A program made the position numbers and the translations under genes. A stretch of DNA of 64,000 bases. Origin: CBFHND01 sp965657085 (GTDB lineage Bacteria > Pseudomonadota > Alphaproteobacteria > Rhodobacterales > Rhodobacteraceae). Location: assembly GCA_965657085.1 (NCBI GenBank), contig CBFHND010000013.1:30343-94342 (forward strand), written 5' to 3'. The notes beneath the pieces were generated by a model. The model was not told where the DNA came from and ran no database searches. It saw only the letters and a program-made list of their open reading frames with translations. This document shows, one piece after another, positions 53,026-62,397 of this stretch; the first letter of the stretch is position 1, and every line of letters starts with the position of its first letter.

Positions 53026-54687
53026 TCACACCTCGATCGTCTTGGGGCGGCGGCGTTCGAACCACAGCACCACCATCAGCCGGGTGACGAAGATGGCCGT
53101 GAACACGGACGTCAGGATACCCAGCCCCAGCGTGATCGCGAAACCGCGCACCGGCCCGGACCCCATGGCAAAGAGGATCACGGCGGTGATGAAGGTGGTG
53201 ATGTTGGCGTCCAGAATGGCCGACAACGCCTTTTCATAGCCAAGCTCGATGGCCCGCGCAGGGCCGCGCGCGCTTTTCAACTCTTCGCGGATACGTTCAA
53301 AGACCAGCACGTTGGCGTCCACCGCCATGCCCACGGTCAACACGATCCCCGCGATCCCCGGCAGGGTCAGCGTGGCCCCGATCAGGGACAAAAGGCCAAA
53401 GATCAGCCCGATGTTGATGACCAACGCGACATTGGCGAACAAACCAAAGAGGCCATAGCTCAGCGCCATGAAGACCAGAACCGCACCGAAGGCCACCATC
53501 GTGGCAATCTTGCCCGCATCGATGCTGTCCTGCCCCAGTTCGGGGCCGATGGTGCGCTCTTCGAGGAAGGTCAGCTCCGCAGGCAGGGCGCCCGCGCGCA
53601 GCAGGATGGCAAGGTTGGTGGATTCCTCGACCGTGAAGCGGCCCGTGATGATGCCCGACCCGCCCGGAATATGGCTCTGGATCGTGGGCGCGCTGACCAC
53701 CTCGTCATCCAGCACGATGGCAAAGGGTTGACCTATGTTTTCGGCGGTGTAATCGCCAAAGCGGCGTGCACCCGTGGTGTTGAACCGGAAGCTGACCGCA
53801 GGCCCGCCGTTCTGATCAAAACTGGGCTGGGCATCCACCAATTCCTCGCCGGTGACGACCGGCGCGCTTTCGATGATGTAGAACAGACCCGGCTCATCCA
53901 ACGATGGCAAAAGGCTGTTGCCCGCGCCCGGGGAGGCTTCTGCATCCGTGGTGCGATTGATCACGGGGTTGAAGGTCAGCTGTGCAGTGGTGCCTATTAT
54001 CTCTTTCAACTCCGCCGCCGATCCGATGCCCGGCACCTGGATCAGGATGCGCTGTGCGCCTTGGCGTTGAATGGTGGGTTCGCGGGTGCCGACCTCGTCG
54101 ATCCGGCGCCGTACGATTTCCAGCGATTGCTGCACCGTGCGTTCATCCGTGGCAAGGCGCTCTTCCTCGCTCAGGGTGACCACGATGATGTCGCCCTGCG
54201 CACGGGCCTCGATGTCGGTGGCCCCGACCCCGGTCAGGGTCTGCACGGGCCGCGCCTGCGCGCGCACCACTTCCAATGCACGGGCCATGCCCTCGGGCTG
54301 GCTGATGCGGATACGCAATTCGTCCACATCTGACGGTTGCAGGCGGATTGTACCCACCGTCCCGCGTTCAGGCCGCAGCGCATCGCGCAGTTCCGGCCAC
54401 GTGGCCTTCATCCGGCTTTCATATACATCCTCGACCTGAACCTCGGCCAGCAGATGCGCACCACCCCGCAGATCAAGACCAAGATTGACCAGCGATGACG
54501 GCATCCAGTCGGGCCATTGCCCGGCCAGCGCCTGGTTTTCAGGGGTGTCCGCGCCCAGTTCGATGGCCGCCACCGCGTCGTTGGCCTGTTCGACCCGCGT
54601 GTAGAACCCGTTGGGCAGCGCCAGCAGCAATCCGATGGCGCAAACCGCCCAGATGACCACCCGTTTCCAAAGATCGATCTGCAGCAT
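53026..54687 (-). CDS. secD: Protein translocase subunit SecD
   Basis: A 553-residue inner-membrane protein with a large first periplasmic domain. LVNLGLDLRGGAHLLAEVQV is the D1 motif, then the P1 domain with VPGIGSAAELKEIIGTTAQL. The transmembrane core contains LTLPGIAGIVLTVGMAVDAN and VLVFERIREELKSARGPARA. It starts directly after the yajC stop (no gap) and leads secF after the inverted-repeat element. Length is slightly above the alphaproteobacterial norm of about 530. Confidence 0.96.
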   Translation of the reverse strand: MLQIDLWKRVVIWAVCAIGLLLALPNGFYTRVEQANDAVAAIELGADTPENQALAGQWPDWMPSSLVNLGLDLRGGAHLLAEVQVEDVYESRMKATWPELRDALRPERGTVGTIRLQPSDVDELRIRISQPEGMARALEVVRAQARPVQTLTGVGATDIEARAQGDIIVVTLSEEERLATDERTVQQSLEIVRRRIDEVGTREPTIQRQGAQRILIQVPGIGSAAELKEIIGTTAQLTFNPVINRTTDAEASPGAGNSLLPSLDEPGLFYIIESAPVVTGEELVDAQPSFDQNGGPAVSFRFNTTGARRFGDYTAENIGQPFAIVLDDEVVSAPTIQSHIPGGSGIITGRFTVEESTNLAILLRAGALPAELTFLEERTIGPELGQDSIDAGKIATMVAFGAVLVFMALSYGLFGLFANVALVINIGLIFGLLSLIGATLTLPGIAGIVLTVGMAVDANVLVFERIREELKSARGPARAIELGYEKALSAILDANITTFITAVILFAMGSGPVRGFAITLGLGILTSVFTAIFVTRLMVVLWFERRRPKTIEV

Positions 54688-54972
54688 TTACTTGGCTGGT
54701 TCGGTTTTCGACAGGACCTGCGCCACGGTGGATTGCACCACGCGCACCTTGACGCCTTCGGCGAGTTCAACGTCGATCTCGTTCTCGCCCTCGCCCTTCA
54801 CCTTGACCACCTTGCCGATCAGGCCACCTTGGGTAACGACCGTATCGCCCCGGCGCAGTGCTGCCACCATCGCCTGATGTTCCTTGACCTTCTTTTGCTG
54901 CGGACGGATCAGCAGGAAATACATGATCCCGAAGATCAGAAGAAGGGGGATGAATTGGCCGAAAGCTTCCAT
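54688..54972 (-). CDS. yajC: Preprotein translocase subunit YajC
   Basis: A 94-residue single-span protein of the SecDF-YajC complex. The helix LLLIFGIMYFLLIRPQQKKV and GDTVVTQGGLIGKVVKV are diagnostic. ATG 54972 is preceded by GAGGACAC. First gene of the yajC-secD-secF-ccm run on the minus strand. Confidence 0.95.
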   Translation of the reverse strand: MEAFGQFIPLLLIFGIMYFLLIRPQQKKVKEHQAMVAALRRGDTVVTQGGLIGKVVKVKGEGENEIDVELAEGVKVRVVQSTVAQVLSKTEPAK

Positions 54973-55402
54973 GGTGGTGTGTCCTCTGTCCGTCAGGGAT
55001 GCCCCTGCTCTGAAGTTTGGCAGAACCTATGGGCGCAGGGGGGCCTGCGCAAGGTCCAAAGGCGTGGTTTGAGCCTTTGAGGGCGGGGATTTTCAAGAAC
55101 CCCTTGGATCAGACGCCCTTTCGCGTCAGGGTGGTGGGATGGAGATGGTGATTTTCAACTAGAAACACATAGGGACGTGTTGGTAATGGGAATGCGTGAC
55201 GAGGCCGCGGTTGGTAATCGCCAATGCTTAGCTTTGATGAAAACAGTGAAGCTGCCAGCTGCACCATCTGCACAAACAGGTCCCGTTTTCAGTAGTCACC
55301 TGACGTTGGTACGCGGACTTGGTTCCCGCCCCCTAACCCACCCTACCCCTTCCCCCCCGAATACGGCATAACGCCCGCACCGACTCATCAAGGACCAGAC
55401 CC
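54973..55402. other. Divergent intergenic region yajC-serS
   Basis: These 430 bases hold no convincing gene. An open frame with ATG 55187 (MGMRDEAAVG) is short, unlike any family and lacks a ribosome site. Promoters for both directions should lie here. The AT-richer stretch at about 55140-55260 is the most likely promoter zone. I see no clear palindrome or leader structure. Confidence 0.5.
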
Positions 55403-56695
55403 ATGCACGACATTCGCGCCATCCGTGAAAATCCCGCCCAGTTCGACGCCGCCCTTGCGCGCCGTGGGGATGCGGCCATGTCGTCCGAGCTTTTGGCCGT
55501 GGACGAGGCACGGCGGGCCAAGATTCTGGCCGCCGAGACCGCGCAGGCCGATCAGAACAAGGCCTCCAAAGAGGTCGGTGCCGCCAAGGGGCGCGGGGAT
55601 GAGGCCGAGTTTGAACGGCTGCGCGCGCTGGTGGGCGAGAAGAAGGCCGAAGTGGCCGCCATGCAGGAGGAGGCCAAGGCGCTGGATGCGCAGTTGACCG
55701 ACATGCTGGCGCGTATCGCCAACCTGCCTGCAGATGACGTGCCCGACGGCGCGGACGAGGATGACAATGTCGAAATCAGCCGCTGGGGCACCCCCGCGAC
55801 CTTCGATTTTGCGCCCAAGGAGCATTTCGAGATTGGCGGCGTCGCGGCGTCCATGGATTTCGAGACAGCAGCCAAGACATCCGGCAGCCGCTTTGTTATG
55901 CTCAAAGGTGCTGTAGCGCGCATTCACCGGGCGTTGGCGCAGTTCATGATCGACACCCATGTGGATGAAAACGGGCTGACCGAACACCAGACCCCCGTTC
56001 TGGTGCGTGATGAGGCCATGTATGGCACTGACAAGCTGCCCAAGTTCGGCGACGACAGCTATCAAACCACCAACGGGTGGTGGCTGATCCCGACCTCCGA
56101 GGTGACGCTGACCTATTCAGTGGCAGGCGACGTGCTGGACGAGGCCGTCCTGCCCCTGCGCATGACCGCGCACACGCTGTGTTTCCGCTCGGAAGCAGGC
56201 AGCGCCGGTCGGGACACGTCGGGCATGTTGCGCCAGCACCAGTTCGAAAAGGTCGAAATGGTCAGCATCACGCATCCCGATGCCTCGGACGACGAACAAA
56301 AGCGCATGTTGCGCTGTGCCGAAGGGTTGCTGGAGGCGCTGGAAATTCCGTACCGGACCGTGGTGCTGTGTACTGGTGACATGGGGTTCGGCGCGCGTCG
56401 GACCTTCGATATCGAGGCGTGGTTGCCCGGGCAGGATGCCTACCGCGAGATCAGCTCGGTCTCGACCACCGGTGATTTTCAGGCGCGGCGCATGAATGCC
56501 AGGTTCAAGCCCGCGGATGGCGGCAAGCCGCAGTTCGTGCACACGCTCAATGGTTCCGGCCTTGCCGTGGGGCGCTGCCTGATCGCGGTGCTGGAAAACG
56601 GCCAGCAGGCCGATGGATCGGTGGAATTGCCCAAGGCGCTGTGGCCCTACCTCGGCGGCAAGGCCACGCTGGGTGCCGATGGGCAGCTGACCTAG
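55403..56695 (+). CDS. serS: Seryl-tRNA synthetase
   Basis: Class II aminoacyl-tRNA synthetase that charges tRNA-Ser. The N-terminal coiled-coil arm covers about residues 30-100 (VDEARRAKILAAETAQADQN, VGEKKAEVAAMQEEAKALDA). Motif 2 is CFRSEAGSAGRDTSGMLRQH-QFEKVE and motif 3 NGSGLAVGRCLIAVLEN. Length 430 is normal. AGGACC upstream of ATG 55403. The TAG stop overlaps the stop of the convergent DUF2235 gene. Confidence 0.97.
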   Translation: MHDIRAIRENPAQFDAALARRGDAAMSSELLAVDEARRAKILAAETAQADQNKASKEVGAAKGRGDEAEFERLRALVGEKKAEVAAMQEEAKALDAQLTDMLARIANLPADDVPDGADEDDNVEISRWGTPATFDFAPKEHFEIGGVAASMDFETAAKTSGSRFVMLKGAVARIHRALAQFMIDTHVDENGLTEHQTPVLVRDEAMYGTDKLPKFGDDSYQTTNGWWLIPTSEVTLTYSVAGDVLDEAVLPLRMTAHTLCFRSEAGSAGRDTSGMLRQHQFEKVEMVSITHPDASDDEQKRMLRCAEGLLEALEIPYRTVVLCTGDMGFGARRTFDIEAWLPGQDAYREISSVSTTGDFQARRMNARFKPADGGKPQFVHTLNGSGLAVGRCLIAVLENGQQADGSVELPKALWPYLGGKATLGADGQLT

Positions 56696-57789
56696 TCGCT
56701 GAACAGACGCCAGATGCTGCGCGGGCGGTAATCACTGCGCCCGCGCACGCGTTGGCGCACCGAGGGGTGCATTTCCCATTCGTGATGCGGCCCGTCACGC
56801 CATTTCTTCATCAGACCAGTCTCCGGCACCAGATCGTCGTCGTCGGCCAGTGGGTCCGGATCAACATGCGGAAACCGCACGCCCGGTTTCTGGGTCAGGC
56901 GGCCTGCGCCCTGAAACACCCATTCCAGCGGCAGAACCGACAGGGCCTGCCCCTGCGCACTGCCGCCGACGATGCTGTGATTGCCCACGAACCATACCTG
57001 TTGATAGGACCGCAATGGTCCAGTGTCGCCACCGTTCAGTCCCTTCTTGCCCGAACGATCATCAAGGTTGTCCCATTTGGCAGGCACGTAGAACAGCCGC
57101 ATCTCATCGATCGCCAGCGCGTGACGCGCGCTGTGAACAAGGCTCGACAGGGCCATGTCGTGGAACTTGTACTGCCGGTTCCACAAGGCCGCCGCGGGTC
57201 CCAGAACAGCCACGGGCACACCGCGCGCACCCACCGTGTCCCAGACGCCGATATAGGCGATCTTGACCAGTTTGGACGTGTCAGCCCGCCACTTGATATC
57301 CGCGTCCGAGGTGGCGAAATCCGGCGACAGGCGTTTGCGCTCCTTGAGGATGTGTTCCTTGTCGGGATGGTTGCGCTTGCCGCGCTTGCGGTACAGCTTG
57401 AAGGCCTCGTTGATGCCTTCGGGGGTGGTGTCCTTGACGATGCCCACCTTGCGGATCATCCCCGCCACCGACCGCGCGGTGAAGGCGCCGCGCGAAAAGC
57501 CGAAGAGGTAAATCTCGTCCCCGTCGGAATAGGCTTGCGCGATGAACTGGTAGGCCTGTTTGACCTTCGCATCGAGGCCCCAGCCAAAGGCCCCGCCGCC
57601 CCATCTGTTGAAGAATTTCTTGATCGGCCCGTCAAAGCGTTCATCGGTGCCGATGCCCTGAAAGTACACGGCGACCTGCCCTTTGGAGGGGTCGCTGATC
57701 AATGTGTCATGCAACTTGTGCACGCTGGTCGGCTCTTGAATATCGGGCGAATTCCAAGTGCCATCGCAGAAAACGGCGATACGTGTCAT
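56692..57789 (-). CDS. DUF2235 alpha/beta-hydrolase domain protein
   Basis: A 365-residue protein beginning MTRIAVFCDGTWN, the typical DUF2235 start, with nucleophile motif FGFSRGAFTAR (S99) and YIGVWDTVGARGVPV, where the Asp is the likely triad acid. Members include Tle1-type phospholipase effectors of type VI secretion as well as many housekeeping proteins. No vgrG, immunity or other T6SS gene is adjacent and there is no signal peptide, so an effector role is not supported here. Its stop overlaps the serS stop by 3 bases. Confidence 0.85.
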   Translation of the reverse strand: MTRIAVFCDGTWNSPDIQEPTSVHKLHDTLISDPSKGQVAVYFQGIGTDERFDGPIKKFFNRWGGGAFGWGLDAKVKQAYQFIAQAYSDGDEIYLFGFSRGAFTARSVAGMIRKVGIVKDTTPEGINEAFKLYRKRGKRNHPDKEHILKERKRLSPDFATSDADIKWRADTSKLVKIAYIGVWDTVGARGVPVAVLGPAAALWNRQYKFHDMALSSLVHSARHALAIDEMRLFYVPAKWDNLDDRSGKKGLNGGDTGPLRSYQQVWFVGNHSIVGGSAQGQALSVLPLEWVFQGAGRLTQKPGVRFPHVDPDPLADDDDLVPETGLMKKWRDGPHHEWEMHPSVRQRVRGRSDYRPRSIWRLFSD

Positions 57790-57868
57790 TGGTAAATCCT
57801 TGAAACGGCGTCTAATGTGCTAGTTGAATGCTCCCAGCTTACGCTTCCCTCACAGATTGTAAACACTC

Positions 57869-58561
57869 ATGCCCATGGCCATCCTCATCCTTGTTCTGAC
57901 CGTGCTGTTCGCGGTCTCACCGTTCCTGGTGCCGGATTTTGGCGGTTTCGATGCCGATCAGTTCCCGATCCCGCAGAATGATCCGCCCGTGCAACCGGCG
58001 GGCTATGCGTTTTCGATCTGGGGGCTGATCTATCTTTGGCTGCTGATCAGCGCAGTTTTCGGCCTGCGCCGGGGGGCAGCGTGGGCAGCGATGCGCCCGG
58101 CACTTGCAGTGTCGCTTGCGGTTGGGGCCATCTGGCTGGCCGTGGCGGTGCGCAGCCCGGTCTGGGCCTCGATCCTGATCTGGGTGATGCTGGTGGCGGC
58201 CCTTGTGGCGCTGGCCCGGGCGCCTGCAACCGACAAACCGTGGGCGGCGTGGCCTGTGGCGCTTTATGCCGGGTGGCTATCGGCTGCGTCCAGCGTGTCT
58301 CTGGGGCTGTTGGCCGCAGGCTATGGCTGGATGGATCAGACCACCGCTGCCGTGATTTGCGTGATCCTCGCCATCGTGCTTGCCGCAACGATCCAGACCG
58401 CGCTGAAGGCGCCGCTGACCTATGCGATTGCGGTGATCTGGGCGCTGGTGGCGGTGGTGGTTCAGAACCTTGGCACCACCGATACCGTGGCCTTTATCGC
58501 CATCGGCGGCATCGCAGGTCTCGCGGTACTGACGTGGCGCAGCCTGCGCAACAGCGCCTAG
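57869..58561 (+). CDS. TspO/MBR-like tryptophan-rich membrane protein
   Basis: A 230-residue protein with about seven hydrophobic segments, rich in Trp. PAGYAFSIWGLIYLWLLISA resembles the conserved TspO loop PAWVFxPxWxxLY in a diverged form, and proteins of this kind are usually annotated as tryptophan-rich sensory proteins. Length exceeds classic TspO (about 160). Function unknown, perhaps tetrapyrrole-related. The start is ATG 57869 (a second ATG is two codons later); no strong ribosome site. It converges on der with a 4-base overlap. Confidence 0.6.
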   Translation: MPMAILILVLTVLFAVSPFLVPDFGGFDADQFPIPQNDPPVQPAGYAFSIWGLIYLWLLISAVFGLRRGAAWAAMRPALAVSLAVGAIWLAVAVRSPVWASILIWVMLVAALVALARAPATDKPWAAWPVALYAGWLSAASSVSLGLLAAGYGWMDQTTAAVICVILAIVLAATIQTALKAPLTYAIAVIWALVAVVVQNLGTTDTVAFIAIGGIAGLAVLTWRSLRNSA

Positions 58562-60015
58562 CCGCGCCGCCCGTCGGTGTGCTTGCGCAGCTTTGAGGGC
58601 GGCGCCTTCTTGCGGCCCTTGTAGGGGTTGGCATCGTTCTGGCCGCGCATAAACAGGCGGATCGGTGTGCCGGGCATGTCGAAGTCGGCGCGCAAGCCGT
58701 TGACCAGATAGCGGCTGTAGCTTTCGGGCACCTTGTCGGGGTGCGAGCACATCACCACGAAGCCCGGTGGTCGCGTCTTGGCCTGTGTCATGTACCGCAA
58801 CTTGATCCGCTTGCCTTGTGGTGCGGGGGGCGGATGCGCCTCGACCATGCCGGAAAGCCAACGGTTGAGCGCGGCGGTGGGCACCCGGCGGTTCCAGACC
58901 TCGTAGGCGCGCATGATCGCGGCGTGCAAACGATCAAGCCCCCTGCCCGTTTTGGCCGACACGGTGACCAGCGGCGCGCCGCGCAACTGTGGCAACAGCC
59001 GCTCGAAACTTTCGCGCAGGTCGCGCAGCTTGGCCTGCTTGTCGTCTTCGATGTCCCATTTGTTCACCGCCACCACGACCGCACGCCCCTCGCGTTCGGC
59101 CAGATCGGCAATGCGCAGGTCCTGCTGTTCAAAGGGGATGGCCGCATCAAGCAGAACCACAACCACCTCTGCAAACTTGACCGCGCGCAGACCGTCGCCC
59201 ACGCTGAGTTTTTCCAGCTTTTCCTGTACCTTGGCCTTTTTGCGCATCCCGGCGGTGTCGAAAATGCGCATCGGCACCTCGTCCCACGTGGTGCGCAGGC
59301 TGATGGCGTCACGGGTGATCCCCGCCTCGGGGCCGGTCAGCAGGCGCTCTTCGCCGAGGATCTTGTTGATCAGCGTGGATTTGCCCGCGTTGGGGCGACC
59401 CACCACGGCCACTTGCAGCGGCTTGGCATTGGTTGGCACAGGCACCGCGTCAAGGTCGTCTTCATCCTCGTCCACGGTCACATCCGTTTCGGGGGTGTCT
59501 TGCTCGGCGCGCTCGGCAAATTGATCCGCCAGCGGTTGCAGTTGGGCGTAAAGGTCGTTCAACCCCTCGCCGTGTTCGGCAGACAGACGAATGGGTTCGC
59601 CAAGGCCAAGGCTGTAGGCTTCGATCACCCCGGCATCTGCGGCGGCGCCTTCGCCCTTGTTGGCAGCCAGAATGACGTGATCGGCGCGTTTGCGCAGGAT
59701 GTCGGCGAACACCTGGTCGGTCGATGTGACGCCCACCCGCGCGTCGATCATGAACAGGCACACATCGGCCATGTCCACCGCGCGTTCGGTCAGCTTGCGC
59801 ATCCGGCCCTGCAGCGACTCGTCGGTGGCTTCTTCCAGACCAGCAGTGTCGATCACCGTGAACTTCAGGTCCGCCAGTCGCGCCGCGCCCTCACGCAGGT
59901 CGCGCGTCACACCGGGCTGGTCATCGACCAGCGCCAGACGCTTGCCCACGAGGCGATTGAACAGCGTGGATTTGCCCACATTTGGACGGCCCACGATGGC
60001 GAGGGTGAAAGACAT
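58558..60015 (-). CDS. der: Ribosome assembly GTPase Der
   Basis: Double-GTPase needed for 50S assembly, 485 residues. First G domain: GRPNVGKS at 9-16, DTAGLEE, and NKGE as the base-recognition motif. Second G domain: GRPNAGKS near 207-214, DTAGMRKKAKVQEKLEKLSV and NKWD. A C-terminal KH-like domain follows (AHPPPAPQGKRIKLRYMTQA), ending in a basic tail. An acidic insertion DVTVDEDEDDLDAVPVP links the two G domains. It forms a minus-strand run with bamB and yfgM upstream (gap 49 bases). Confidence 0.97.
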   Translation of the reverse strand: MSFTLAIVGRPNVGKSTLFNRLVGKRLALVDDQPGVTRDLREGAARLADLKFTVIDTAGLEEATDESLQGRMRKLTERAVDMADVCLFMIDARVGVTSTDQVFADILRKRADHVILAANKGEGAAADAGVIEAYSLGLGEPIRLSAEHGEGLNDLYAQLQPLADQFAERAEQDTPETDVTVDEDEDDLDAVPVPTNAKPLQVAVVGRPNAGKSTLINKILGEERLLTGPEAGITRDAISLRTTWDEVPMRIFDTAGMRKKAKVQEKLEKLSVGDGLRAVKFAEVVVVLLDAAIPFEQQDLRIADLAEREGRAVVVAVNKWDIEDDKQAKLRDLRESFERLLPQLRGAPLVTVSAKTGRGLDRLHAAIMRAYEVWNRRVPTAALNRWLSGMVEAHPPPAPQGKRIKLRYMTQAKTRPPGFVVMCSHPDKVPESYSRYLVNGLRADFDMPGTPIRLFMRGQNDANPYKGRKKAPPSKLRKHTDGRRG

Positions 60016-60064
60016 TGCGATGCTCCGCTTGGCACTCAGGCGGCGGGCTTAGCCCAATTCCGCG

Positions 60065-61417
60065 TCAACGGAAAGCGAACAATTGCCCGTTGCGCCCCAC
60101 CACGTAAAGGGTCTGGCCTGCGACAACCGGCGCTGTGGTCGCGCCACTTGGGATCTCGACAGTGCCCAGAAGTGCGCCATTCACCGGGTCAAAGCTGCGC
60201 AGCACACCATCGTTCGAGGCCACGCGCACCCGTCCCCCAGCCACCACAGGGCCGTGATGGGCAAAGACCTCGGCCGTCTTGCGCGGCCTGTTCTTGCGGT
60301 AGTTGGGCAGCTCTGCACCCCAGACACGCGCGCCCGTCTCGGCATCAAGGCGCACCAGTTCATTGCGGTCCGTGAGGGCAAAGACGCTGTCTGCAATCGG
60401 GTACATCGTGCCGATTGCGCCATCCCTGGCCGTCCAGATGCGCAGGCCCGATCCAGCGCTGACCGCGACCATGCGGCCCGATTGGTTGCCCGCATAAACG
60501 GTTTCGCCGGACACCACGGGCGGTCCGGTGATGTCATCCACTTTCGACAGGGCACGTCCGGGGCGTTCGCCCAGCACGGACGCATCCCAACGGCGCAGGC
60601 CTCCCTTGCGGAACACCGCCTGCATTTCACCGGATCCGAAGGCAAAGATGGCCAGTTCGTCGGTGATCGCAGGCGCCGGCGCACCCAGAACGTTGGACAC
60701 GGACACCGATCCGCCGGTCTGCCAGGCCACGCGCCCGCTGTCCTTTTCCACGGCCCATCCGGTGTCGTCCCCGGCCATCACATAGACCAGATCACCAAAG
60801 ACGGTCGGGCGCCCGGACCCTGTTGCATCCAGTTGCTGTGTCCAGCGCGTGGCCCCCGTGGCCGCGTCAAGCGCCGCCAGTTCGCCATACCCCAGCGAGA
60901 CATAAACCGTGCCATCCTCAACCGCGAGGCCGCCACCCGTTGCATCGCCATCGCCATCACGTGCGGGCCGAATGTCGCGCTGCCAGATGCGCGCGCCCGA
61001 GGTCGATGTCGCCGTAACGGTGGAGCCTGCATCAAGCGTGAAGACACGGCCCGCATCCACCACCGGGTCGGCGGTGATACGTTGCTTGCGGCTGTCACCT
61101 GCGCCGATGTTGGCGCTCCAGATCAACTGCGGCGATGCCGACAGGGCAGGATGCACTGTGCGATACGCAGGTGTGCCGATGCCGTGGGTCCAGCTTGCGT
61201 TGGTGGTCGCGGCGGGCAAGGCGATGGGGCGCGGCCCCTCGGCGATTGCAGCCTCGGCGGCAACATCTTCGAAATCCGAAGCCTGAAGCACCGACGTGAT
61301 GTCTTCACGCTTGCCGGGCAGGATCACTTCGGGCTCGGTACATGCGCTCAAAAGAACAGCACCGCTCAACACCATGGACAAAGGCAGCCGGGCTGCAAAG
61401 TTCGTCTTGAAAGTCAT
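60065..61417 (-). CDS. bamB: Outer membrane assembly factor BamB-like lipoprotein
   Basis: A 450-residue lipoprotein with PQQ-type beta-propeller repeats. The signal peptide ends in lipobox LSAC with C26. Propeller blades carry the repeated A-x-D-x-x-T-G-x-x-x-W pattern (LAALDAATGATRWTQQL, VRLDAETGARVWGAELP, SFDPVNGALLGTVEIP). In E. coli BamB supports BamA in beta-barrel insertion; order yfgM-bamB-der is conserved and agrees. Length is above the enteric form (about 390), with an extra N-terminal linker of about 60 residues. Confidence 0.92.
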   Translation of the reverse strand: MTFKTNFAARLPLSMVLSGAVLLSACTEPEVILPGKREDITSVLQASDFEDVAAEAAIAEGPRPIALPAATTNASWTHGIGTPAYRTVHPALSASPQLIWSANIGAGDSRKQRITADPVVDAGRVFTLDAGSTVTATSTSGARIWQRDIRPARDGDGDATGGGLAVEDGTVYVSLGYGELAALDAATGATRWTQQLDATGSGRPTVFGDLVYVMAGDDTGWAVEKDSGRVAWQTGGSVSVSNVLGAPAPAITDELAIFAFGSGEMQAVFRKGGLRRWDASVLGERPGRALSKVDDITGPPVVSGETVYAGNQSGRMVAVSAGSGLRIWTARDGAIGTMYPIADSVFALTDRNELVRLDAETGARVWGAELPNYRKNRPRKTAEVFAHHGPVVAGGRVRVASNDGVLRSFDPVNGALLGTVEIPSGATTAPVVAGQTLYVVGRNGQLFAFR

Positions 61418-61467
61418 CGGTTTGCTCGCTGCTCTTCTCTTGCCGTGCCCTACCCTTCGTGCCGGGA

Positions 61468-62145
61468 TCAGTTCTCCGGAACGTCAAGGGCGGACAGGTC
61501 GGGTTCGCCGCCCAGCGCCACAATCACCTGTACCGCGCGTTGTTGCAAGTCCGGCGTCACTTCGCTGTCGTTGATCAGGGCATTCAGCCGCCCGATCGCG
61601 GCCTCGGTGTTGCCGCTTTCAACCTCCAGCAGCGCGAGTTGCTCTTCGGCCAGCGGGCGCAGGGCAACACCGGGCTGTGCCAGCGCTTCATAGCCTGCGC
61701 GGCGGTCCTCGATGCCGAGGGTGCCCGCCTGCAGCCCCAAAGTCTTGAACCGGGCGATCTGGCGGTAGATCAGTGGCAGATCACCGTTCTGTGCCACCCG
61801 CGCCAGCGCCGCAGCCGCCGCATCGGGATCTTCAGCTTCGGCAAGTGCCGCCGCGGCCAGGAAATCCACCACCGCCTGCGCCGATGGTGTGCTTGCTGCA
61901 ATGTCCGACAGCGCCTGCGCGCGATCCGCGCTTTCGTTTTGCTCCAAAGCGGCCAGCATCGCATCGCCGAGGTCCTCGGCTGCGTTGCGCGCTTGCGCCT
62001 TGCGAAACTCCGAATAGGCCGCCCCGCCCACGATCAGCAGAATGACCAAGATGGCAATCCAGCCATAGCGACGCAGAAGGGCATAGAGCCTGTCGCGACG
62101 CACCTCTTCGGTGACTTCTTCAATGAAACTGTCGGTGTCGCTCAT
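61468..62145 (-). CDS. yfgM: YfgM-like membrane-anchored TPR protein
   Basis: A 225-residue protein with one N-terminal membrane anchor (YGWIAILVILLIVGGAAYSE) after a short cytoplasmic part MSDTDSFIEEVTEEVRRDRL, and a periplasmic TPR-like helical domain rich in Ala. This matches the ancillary SecYEG translocon subunit YfgM/RcsF-related family. ATG 62145 is used; the frame extends to 62283 without a ribosome site. First of yfgM-bamB-der; 50 bases before bamB. Confidence 0.86.
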   Translation of the reverse strand: MSDTDSFIEEVTEEVRRDRLYALLRRYGWIAILVILLIVGGAAYSEFRKAQARNAAEDLGDAMLAALEQNESADRAQALSDIAASTPSAQAVVDFLAAAALAEAEDPDAAAAALARVAQNGDLPLIYRQIARFKTLGLQAGTLGIEDRRAGYEALAQPGVALRPLAEEQLALLEVESGNTEAAIGRLNALINDSEVTPDLQQRAVQVIVALGGEPDLSALDVPEN

Positions 62146-62397
62146 GCTGTTGTCGCCCGTGGCCTGTTGAGTCGGGGTGCATCCTGTTTTCAGGGTGCTT
62201 TGGCCCCTCTTATCCTGCGCTTCGCCGCAAGCCAAGTGCCTGCGCAACAAGCGTGACCTTGCGACAAAACGACAAAATTGCACCTCGGTCCTAAAAAATG
62301 TAATCTGAACTGGTTAGTTTAGCGTAACAGAGTAGCTATATCGCGAAACACACGGGACGCAGGGACGCGCGGCCCAGCAGGTTATAACGAGGCGCAG

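Noticed and set aside
56692..57789. Type VI secretion effector locus
   Set aside because: DUF2235 occurs in Tle1 effectors, but there is no VgrG, PAAR, immunity gene or other T6SS component nearby.
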